This document shows, piece after piece, positions 13,790 to 18,370 of a stretch of DNA of 18,370 nt (its first letter is position 1; each line of letters starts with the position of its first letter). Made by a program: the position numbers and the translations under genes. The stretch is taken from the NCBI GenBank assembly GCA_041671025.1, contig JBAZCI010000027.1, positions 1 through 18,370 on the forward strand. The letters run 5' to 3'. The notes below the pieces were generated by a model. That model made no database searches. It had not been told where the DNA came from and saw only the letters and a list, made by a program, of their open reading frames with translations. Source of the stretch: JBAZCI01 sp041671025. GTDB taxonomy: Bacteria > Patescibacteriota > Patescibacteriia > UBA10025.

Positions 13790-14779
13790 ATGTACGACAT
13801 ATTTACATTCGGACAGGCTACCCAGGACGTGTATTTGATGAGCAAAAAGTTTAAGGTAATACAAAACACCCGTTCTTCGAGTGCTCAGGCGGCGTGCTTT
13901 GCCTTTGGCTCAAAAATGGAGCTTGACGATGTCCTATTTGAGGTCGGCGGCGGGGGTACAAATACAGCGGTAACCTTTTCTCGTCTTGGTCTTTCGACGG
14001 CTGTGGTAACTAAAATTGGTTCTGACGCCGCCGGTGAGGAAATTATTACGTCACTCCACGAACATGGGGTGAGCTCGCATTTTGTATCCGTTGACGATCG
14101 TATGCGTTCCGGATATTCGACGATTTTCCTCAATATAGCCGGTGAACGCGCCATTTTAGTCTACCGAGGCGCCAGCCATTCGTTAAAACCAACTGACATC
14201 GACTGGAAACATATTGATGGTCGGTGGATATACATTTCTTCACTCGCAGGAAATCTCACGTTAGTAAGAAAGATTTTTGCGCATGCCAAGAAAAAAGGTA
14301 TACGGGTCGCATGGAATCCGGGCGCGCTTGAACTGCAGGCGGGAATTAAAAAAATTGGTCAACTCGTCCGTCATGTTGATGTACTTCTTTTGAACAGAGA
14401 AGAAGCCGTGACACTTCTGGGAGCCAGACATGAAAAAGATATCGACCTTGTACGCAGACTCGATAAGGCATGCGAAGGAATAGCTGTTATTACCGAGGGT
14501 GAAAAAGGTTCATGGGTATGCGACAATACCGTGGTACGCCGTATTCATATCCGTCCGGTGAAGGCTGTGGACACGACCGGAGCGGGGGATGCCTACGGTT
14601 CAGGGTTTGTTGCGGGGCTTATTAAAAGACCCGGTGATATCGATTATGCGCTTCGTCTTGCTTCAATCAATTCTGCATCTGTTGTTCAGGAAATCGGTGC
14701 AAAACACGGCTTAATTTCGAGAAAACTGCCTCGTACCTCTTGGATGCGCATACGCACACAACTCTTCCCGTCAGCCTGA
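13790..14779 (+). CDS. PfkB/ribokinase family sugar kinase
   Basis: A 329-residue ATP-dependent kinase of the ribokinase/PfkB fold. The N-terminal glycine pair region is EVGGGGTNTAVTFSRLG and the C-terminal signature is DTTGAGDAYGSGF, with catalytic Asp267. A 40-residue insert near the N-terminus (about 15-48) may form a substrate lid. ATG 13790 is preferred; TTG 13781 overlaps the aldolase stop and is the alternative. The substrate is not determined: ribose, fructose-6-phosphate, sedoheptulose-7-phosphate and nucleosides are all possible for this family. Last enzyme of the operon. Confidence 0.88.
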   Translation: MYDIFTFGQATQDVYLMSKKFKVIQNTRSSSAQAACFAFGSKMELDDVLFEVGGGGTNTAVTFSRLGLSTAVVTKIGSDAAGEEIITSLHEHGVSSHFVSVDDRMRSGYSTIFLNIAGERAILVYRGASHSLKPTDIDWKHIDGRWIYISSLAGNLTLVRKIFAHAKKKGIRVAWNPGALELQAGIKKIGQLVRHVDVLLLNREEAVTLLGARHEKDIDLVRRLDKACEGIAVITEGEKGSWVCDNTVVRRIHIRPVKAVDTTGAGDAYGSGFVAGLIKRPGDIDYALRLASINSASVVQEIGAKHGLISRKLPRTSWMRIRTQLFPSA

Positions 14780-14790
14780 GCGAGGTTGTC

Positions 14791-14802
14791 AAAAGGAGGT
14801 GA
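14791..14802 (+). promoter_or_regulatory. Exceptionally strong Shine-Dalgarno
   Basis: AAAAGGAGGTGATC (14791-14804) is fully complementary to the usual bacterial 16S 3' end. The core is about 8 nt before ATG 14807. It is the best match in the window and defines the microprotein start. Confidence 0.9.
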
Positions 14803-14806
14803 TCGT

Positions 14807-14884
14807 ATGGAAACATGTCCAGATTGCGGCCATGAACATAACGAAGACGGTACATGCGCCTGCGGGTGTACGTCAGTAGGCTAG
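14807..14884 (+). CDS. 25-residue Cys-rich microprotein, zinc-ribbon-like
   Basis: ATG 14807 opens a 25-codon frame beginning METCPDCGHEHNEDG. Cysteines stand at residues 4, 7, 17, 19 and 21, with His 9 and His 11, so a CPxCG knuckle faces a CxCxC cluster, enough ligands for one zinc or a small metal cluster. The perfect Shine-Dalgarno and a terminator overlapping the stop support real translation. It lies 27 nt after the kinase gene and is probably co-transcribed with it. The function is unknown; metal binding or buffering is inference. I recognise no named family. Confidence 0.75.
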   Translation: METCPDCGHEHNEDGTCACGCTSVG

Positions 14885-14892
14885 GTTTTTTT
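14858..14892 (+). terminator. Probable terminator of the pentose-phosphate operon
   Basis: GCCTGC (14858-14863) pairs with GTAGGC (14876-14881), one G-U, with a 12-nt loop, and a seven-T run starts 4 nt later. The hairpin lies inside the 3' end of the microprotein gene. Confidence 0.6.
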
Positions 14893-14919
14893 GCAAAGTG
14901 CAGCAAAAAGTAAGCAGTA

Positions 14920-14948
14920 TTGACACATGCTTAATATTTTGGTAGTAT
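14920..14948 (+). promoter_or_regulatory. Promoter of the second structured transcript
   Basis: TTGACA (14920-14925), a 17-nt spacer and TAGTAT (14943-14948). Predicted start about 14955. The -35 context matches the one at 6788-6802. Confidence 0.75.
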
Positions 14949-15001
14949 TAGAAAAAGTTTAATTCGGGAAAATCGTACACCTACAATCCACGGAGGGAGA
15001 T

Positions 15002-15127
15002 GTGGAGCAAAAGATTATCGTGGGCATAACGCTCACGCAGTGGGTACTGAAGATGATAGTGTGCATTGTGTACTCACTGCGACAACAGCGAAGAGAAGCG
15101 TCCAAAGCGGCGCAAACATCAAAATGA
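15002..15127 (+). CDS. Possible 41-residue single-pass membrane protein
   Basis: GTG 15002 opens a 41-codon frame with GGAGGGAG (14992-14999) just upstream as a good Shine-Dalgarno. The product begins MEQKIIVGITLTQWVLKM, continues hydrophobic to about residue 25 (one membrane helix), then turns basic and polar (LRQQRREASKAAQTSK), a sensible topology for a tiny membrane protein. The stop is 2 nt before a terminator. The strong hairpins in the same stretch make a non-coding or dual role equally possible. ATG 15000 in another frame gives only nine residues and is not preferred. Confidence 0.45.
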   Translation: MEQKIIVGITLTQWVLKMIVCIVYSLRQQRREASKAAQTSK

Positions 15128-15129
15128 TC

Positions 15130-15149
15130 CTGCCAATGGCAGTTTTTTT
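15130..15149 (+). terminator. Rho-independent terminator
   Basis: CTGCC and GGCAG form a 5-bp stem around loop AAT, followed by seven T's, immediately after the 41-codon frame. Confidence 0.85.
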
Positions 15150-15182
15150 ATTATCTGCTATTGGGAACGTTACCTCTGTATA

Positions 15183-15503
15183 TTAAAAAGAAATCACCTT
15201 ATCGTACGTCGTAAGCATTTCGTAGAGCTCCCGAATACCCGACGCATTACAGAGCGGCGTTTCACCGGCATTTCGAAGACGAAGGCAGGTGGTACACGCT
15301 GAGATTCTTCCTCCGGCATCAATAAATTTTTGCATCAGCCCGCGTATGTCAAATTGCTCGGTCGTTCGTTCCTCCGCCTCTACACCCTGACTGATGAGGA
15401 ACACCGTGGTAGTATCTCCGGCCTCATGCGAAATATTGGCCAGACGGAATGCGCTCCAGATTGTTTCCGGTTCGCTTGAATAAATGCAAATGCCTAGTTT
15501 CAT
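15183..15503 (-). CDS. DsrE-family small sulfur-relay-like protein
   Basis: A 106-residue DsrE/DsrF-like protein. The start MKLGICIYSSEPETIWSAFRLAN and the FLISQGVEAE segment follow the DsrE fold, in which a small Rossmann-like domain presents a reactive cysteine. Cys70 and Cys73 (ACTTC) and Cys85 are candidate active thiols; Cys70 is at the usual DsrE position. Related proteins carry sulfur in tRNA thiolation or sulfur oxidation. No partner genes are seen here, so the role is open. It lies 27 nt downstream of the Nudix gene and is probably its co-transcribed partner. Confidence 0.8.
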   Translation of the reverse strand: MKLGICIYSSEPETIWSAFRLANISHEAGDTTTVFLISQGVEAEERTTEQFDIRGLMQKFIDAGGRISACTTCLRLRNAGETPLCNASGIRELYEMLTTYDKVISF

Positions 15504-15530
15504 ATTATTTATTGAATACTGTTAATGCGA

Positions 15531-15968
15531 TTATTTGGTGAGATAAGCCTCAAAAACTGCGTGTTCATCCTCAACGATGTTCTCATGATGATAGTTTGCT
15601 GGAACAATCCACTTGTAGAAACTGTGGTCCGGACCAAGCGTCACGTGAGCAGTGTTTGATGTACATACGAAAAAAATACCAACAATATGCCACTGTTCAT
15701 TTCGAACGACCGGCCGCCACTCACTAACCCAGAGAGGTTTTTTGAGTATAACGGTAAGGCCAGTTTCCTCGCGAATTTCTCTGTGCAAACTTTCTTCAAC
15801 ATTTTCATCGGGATTCATTCTCCCACCGACGAGCCCAAAAACTCCTGGAAGCGTACCATCTGAATACGTCGTGGACTCGCGTACAACCAGGACTTTACCC
15901 TCGTGAACAATAAATCCCTTTGTTGCTACGAATAAGTGACTCAACGGGTTCTTCTTCTCGTTTCTCAT
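15531..15968 (-). CDS. Nudix hydrolase
   Basis: A 145-residue Nudix hydrolase that splits nucleoside diphosphates linked to another group. The complete Nudix box runs from Gly49 to Leu71 with Glu55, Arg63, Glu64, Glu67, Glu68 and Gly70 in the standard Gx5Ex7REUxEExGU spacing. The N-terminal strand VATKGFIVHEGKVLVVRES is typical. The substrate (oxidised nucleotide, NDP-sugar or cofactor) cannot be read from sequence. It is transcribed away from the GT2 gene, with only 32 bp between the two start codons, and precedes the DsrE-like gene. Confidence 0.92.
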   Translation of the reverse strand: MRNEKKNPLSHLFVATKGFIVHEGKVLVVRESTTYSDGTLPGVFGLVGGRMNPDENVEESLHREIREETGLTVILKKPLWVSEWRPVVRNEQWHIVGIFFVCTSNTAHVTLGPDHSFYKWIVPANYHHENIVEDEHAVFEAYLTK

Positions 15969-16000
15969 CTTTTTATATACAATAAGGCTATTACCTTCAT
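15969..16000. promoter_or_regulatory. 32-bp divergent promoter region
   Basis: The start codons of the Nudix gene (leftward) and the GT2 gene (rightward) are 32 bp apart. TATACA (15976-15981) or TACAAT (15978-15983) can serve as the rightward -10, and TATTGT (complement of 15979-15984) as the leftward -10. The two share the same bases, and both leaders would be very short. Confidence 0.5.
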
Positions 16001-17521
16001 ATGTCAGAATACCGCAAATACAGGCTTTTAGAAATACTGCCCGGTGCGCTCGTGTGGACGACGCTTATCGGCTGTATCGTGCTGTCGGTTTTCAAACCAC
16101 TGTGGGCGATCTATTTTATCATCGTATTCGACCTTTTTTGGTTATTTCGTATCAGTCACTTTATAAGTCTGACTATTTTCGGGTATCAGCGATTTCGCAA
16201 AGAATCGCGTATTGACTGGCTGGCCGAAACAAAGAAAAAAGGGAACTGGCAAAAAATCTACCACCTCGTTTTCATTCCCACATATACCGAGCCATATGAA
16301 GTTCTGCGTGAAGTTTTTGAAGGACTAAAACTATCCCGTTACCCCCTTGAACAGATGATTGTGGTGCTTGCCGGTGAGGAGCGCGACCGCGTTAATTTCG
16401 AGCTGTACGCACAAAAACTCGTCGCTGAGTACGCGCCACTTTTCAAAAAAATTCTCGTTACAATGCACCCCCAGGGTCGTTCGGGTGAAGTAGCGGGTAA
16501 AGGTTCAAATCTTGCATGGGCAGGGCGTGAATCGAAAAAATATATTGATTCATTGGGTATTCCGTATCGCAATGTCATAGTATCATCATTTGACGCTGAT
16601 ACCGTCGTGCATCCGCAGTATTTTGCGCATTTGGCATATCGGTACCTGACGCATCCTCATCCGACCCGGGCAAGCTTCCAGCCAATCGCCCTGTTTAACA
16701 ATAATGTCTGGGAATCGCATGCATTCAGCAGAGTGGTGTCGTACAGCACAACTTTTTGGCTCATGTCCGAACAGATGCGTCCTGAACGCTTGTCAACATT
16801 TTCGTCTCACAGCATGAGTTTTCAAGCGCTTGTGGAAATAGGCTTTTGGCAGGAAGATATTGTGACAGAGGATTCGCGCATCGGTCTTCAGGGGATCATG
16901 CACTATGACGGGGGCTATTCCATTGAGCCCATGTATATCCCGCTCTCAATGGATATCGTAAGTGGAAAAAACTTCTGGCAGACGGTAAAAAGCCAATATC
17001 GCCAACAACGCCGATGGGCATACGGCATTGAAAACTTTCCCTGGATGATATGGAATTTCGGAGCAAATCGCAAGATTCGCTTTCTGACAAAATTCAGATA
17101 TATTTTTAACCAGCTTGAAGGCGTGTACTCCTGGGCGACCGCACCACTCGTCATTTTCATCGTTGGACGATTACCCTTGTGGCTTGCAAACCGCCAGGAC
17201 ACGGTTTCTGCGGCAGCGCAAAACACGCCGCACATTCTCCAATGGTTGATGGCCGCATCGATGATCGGCATATTTTTTTCAGCTGTCCTTGGCGCAACTC
17301 TCCTTCCACCGCGTCCTCCGACTGCTTCACGATGGCGATATCTGTTTATGATCTTACAGTGGGCATTACTGCCGTTCACACTTATTATTTTCGGTTCTAT
17401 CCCGGCTACCGAGTCAGTCACCCGTTTAATGCTTGGGAAGTACCTCGGTTTCGATGTTACTCAAAAGGTGAGAAAAAGAACACCGATCCTACGTTCTCCG
17501 GAAGGCACGTCAGTACATTAA
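16001..17521 (+). CDS. Membrane family-2 glycosyltransferase, processive type
   Basis: A 506-residue GT2 enzyme like cellulose- and hyaluronan-synthase catalytic subunits, which polymerises or transfers sugars at the inner face of the membrane. Two N-terminal helices (about 12-32 and 34-58) precede the catalytic domain. Motifs in order are FIPTYTEP, the DxD pair Asp198/Asp200 (SSFDADT), the TED motif with Glu290-Asp291, and Q335-QRRW, the acceptor-site motif of processive enzymes. Three C-terminal helices follow (about 378-395, 411-430 and 446-466). The product could be an exopolysaccharide, an envelope glycan or a glycolipid. Its stop codon overlaps the convergent methyltransferase stop. Confidence 0.9.
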   Translation: MSEYRKYRLLEILPGALVWTTLIGCIVLSVFKPLWAIYFIIVFDLFWLFRISHFISLTIFGYQRFRKESRIDWLAETKKKGNWQKIYHLVFIPTYTEPYEVLREVFEGLKLSRYPLEQMIVVLAGEERDRVNFELYAQKLVAEYAPLFKKILVTMHPQGRSGEVAGKGSNLAWAGRESKKYIDSLGIPYRNVIVSSFDADTVVHPQYFAHLAYRYLTHPHPTRASFQPIALFNNNVWESHAFSRVVSYSTTFWLMSEQMRPERLSTFSSHSMSFQALVEIGFWQEDIVTEDSRIGLQGIMHYDGGYSIEPMYIPLSMDIVSGKNFWQTVKSQYRQQRRWAYGIENFPWMIWNFGANRKIRFLTKFRYIFNQLEGVYSWATAPLVIFIVGRLPLWLANRQDTVSAAAQNTPHILQWLMAASMIGIFFSAVLGATLLPPRPPTASRWRYLFMILQWALLPFTLIIFGSIPATESVTRLMLGKYLGFDVTQKVRKRTPILRSPEGTSVH

Positions 17522-18081
17522 CGTTTAGCTTGAATTGAATACACATAAAATGAACTGGCGCCCGAGTCCCCGGGACGCGTTTTTATGACAGAATCAAGTT
17601 GTAGATCGGGAAATTGGTATCCATAGGATACAATTTTTGTCCCGGGCCGCAGTGCTGTTTGCAGATGTTCGGCTATTTTTTGCATAACATCTCCGATGAG
17701 GAAGCAAAATACTACTGTAGCACCTGTTAAATCTGATTTCATAAAGTTTTCAAACACCACTTCGGTTTTTAGCCGTCGTGTGGCGATGCGTCCCTTTGCT
17801 AAAAAATATGCCAGCGGGGATATCTCAAAGCCTTTTGTTGATGCACCGGTTTTTCTTTCAATATATTCAAGAACAGCGGCGTCACCGCAACCTAAATCAT
17901 ACACCGTGTCTGACGGGGTGATAATGCAGTTTTCCAGGAGAAGCGCAATATTTTTTTCCGGAGTCTTCACCCAGGGTACACGTGTGTACAACAGGGTGAG
18001 CAAGATCCAAATTACCAGGCAGAGACCGAGAATGCTAAAAAAGAGCGCCATGATGGTGCCAAGGACAAACATATTCATCAT
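17518..18081 (-). CDS. Membrane-anchored class I SAM-dependent methyltransferase
   Basis: A 187-residue protein with one N-terminal membrane helix (about 6-32) and a cytoplasmic class I methyltransferase domain. Motif I is VYDLGCGDAAVL (60-71), which binds S-adenosylmethionine; the acidic residue of motif II is in GFEISPLAYFLAKGR (about 84-98). The layout (membrane helix, short linker with a Pro/Lys start, DLGCGD, FEISP, then a C-terminal YGYQFPD strand) recalls the ATPSCKMT/FAM173 lysine methyltransferases. I infer a protein target, but no target is shown. Its start overlaps the fmt stop (ATGA). The 3' stop shares the TTAA with the GT2 stop. Confidence 0.82.
   Translation of the reverse strand: MMNMFVLGTIMALFFSILGLCLVIWILLTLLYTRVPWVKTPEKNIALLLENCIITPSDTVYDLGCGDAAVLEYIERKTGASTKGFEISPLAYFLAKGRIATRRLKTEVVFENFMKSDLTGATVVFCFLIGDVMQKIAEHLQTALRPGTKIVSYGYQFPDLQLDSVIKTRPGDSGASSFYVYSIQAKR
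17559..17584 (+). terminator. Possible terminator for the GT2 gene inside the convergent gene
   Basis: CGCCCG (17559-17564) pairs with CGGG-A-CG (17571-17577, bulged A) around loop AGTCCC, followed by CGTTTTT. It lies inside the 3' end of the opposite-strand methyltransferase. Confidence 0.4.
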
Positions 18082-18370
18082 TCAAGAACAACCGGAAGCT
18101 TGCCGCCAAAGCCATTTACAAACTCTTTTGCGGTCATCGGCTTTTTACCAGCAATCTGCAAGCGAACAATGGACAATTGCTCTGCGGTCGTATCAACAAG
18201 AAGTTGTGTGCCATCCCACGTAAGTCTACCGGATATTGGTCCTGCGGGTGAGCGTACTGGTTTCGCATCTAAAATTTTCATATTTTCTCGGATAAATTGC
18301 GTGAAGGAGCCTGGCCAAGGGGTCATGGCCCGAATATGACCGTCTATCTCAATAGCGGACTGCTTCCAGT
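18078..18370 (-). CDS. fmt: Methionyl-tRNA formyltransferase, C-terminal part (5'-truncated)
   Basis: The enzyme formylates initiator Met-tRNA from 10-formyltetrahydrofolate. The 97 visible residues are the C-terminal domain: the family junction IRAMTPWPGSFTQF, then KILDAKPV, the PISGRLTWDGTQLLVDTT beta-barrel strands, and LQIAGKKPMTAKEFVNGF near the end, matching the conserved LQ-x-x-GKKxM-x-x-EF segment. The frame runs off the window end with the catalytic N-terminal domain beyond it; the internal Met at 18324-18326 is not the start. It is followed by the overlapping methyltransferase gene. Confidence 0.93.
   Translation of the reverse strand, partial: WKQSAIEIDGHIRAMTPWPGSFTQFIRENMKILDAKPVRSPAGPISGRLTWDGTQLLVDTTAEQLSIVRLQIAGKKPMTAKEFVNGFGGKLPVVLE

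Larger units (their letters stand above)
14955..15149 (+). ncRNA. Candidate structured RNA (about 195 nt), possibly also an mRNA
   Basis: Between a strong promoter and a terminator the transcript folds into successive hairpins. TCCAC (14987-14991) pairs with GTGGA (15002-15006) with a Shine-Dalgarno in the loop. CGTGGGC (15019-15025) pairs with GCTCACG (15031-15037). GCAGTGGGTAC (15037-15047) pairs with GTACTCACTGC (15070-15080), 11 bp with one G-U. An alternative pairing, GTACAC (14975-14980) with GTGTAC (15068-15073), extended by AAT/ATT, would break the last stem. The region also encodes a 41-residue frame. It does not match an RNA class I know. Confidence 0.45.

Noticed and set aside
1..18370. 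CRISPR arrays, insertion sequences, prophage or plasmid genes
   Set aside because: No regularly spaced repeats, transposase or recombinase motifs, or phage structural genes were seen anywhere in the window.

Overview
The window looks like chromosomal DNA from a small-genome bacterium, most likely a member of the Candidate Phyla Radiation (Patescibacteria). This is inference from gene content: ftsE-ftsX beside a lone tRNA gene, a cyanobacterial-type RRM protein, a VIT1-type metal transporter, a C-terminally anchored surface protein with Cys-rich and Ca-binding repeats, a split transketolase inside a pentose-phosphate operon, short gaps and very small genes. TGA is used as a normal stop (for example after rpe, fba and the sugar kinase), so the standard bacterial code applies and the UGA-recoding lineages are excluded.

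Layout. 1-1.6 kb: 3' part of ftsE, ftsX, tRNA-Gln(UUG), terminator. 1.7-4.7 kb: a small membrane protein with an endonuclease/exonuclease/phosphatase-fold enzyme, an RRM protein behind a long leader, a DUF378-like membrane protein, and a VIT1/CCC1 transporter. 4.76-6.74 kb (minus): a membrane-anchored beta-propeller protein. 6.74-7.2 kb: an intergenic region holding a short, strongly hairpinned transcription unit that ends in a perfect terminator. 7.2-8.0 kb: a CDP-alcohol phosphatidyltransferase behind a promoter whose -10 lies inside a perfect inverted repeat. 8.1-10.0 kb: a large secreted surface protein. 10.03-14.9 kb: operon rpiB, rpe-like, transketolase N and C halves, class II aldolase, PfkB kinase, and a 25-codon Cys-rich microprotein. 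14.9-15.15 kb: a second short structured transcription unit. 15.2-18.4 kb: DsrE-like and Nudix genes (minus), a divergent GT2 membrane glycosyltransferase, a membrane-anchored methyltransferase, and the 3' end of fmt.

Metabolism. The central operon interconverts ribose-5-P, ribulose-5-P, xylulose-5-P, sedoheptulose-7-P and triose phosphates. No transaldolase is seen, but an aldolase and a sugar kinase follow transketolase directly. That suggests a sedoheptulose-bisphosphate route (inference).

Expression. The larger genes mostly lack a Shine-Dalgarno sequence, and several have a -10 hexamer within about 6-26 nt of the start codon. The smallest genes carry very strong Shine-Dalgarno sequences and tight terminators. 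The most novel material is the pair of short structured transcription units at about 6.8-7.04 kb and 14.95-15.15 kb. Their -35 regions are nearly identical in sequence.
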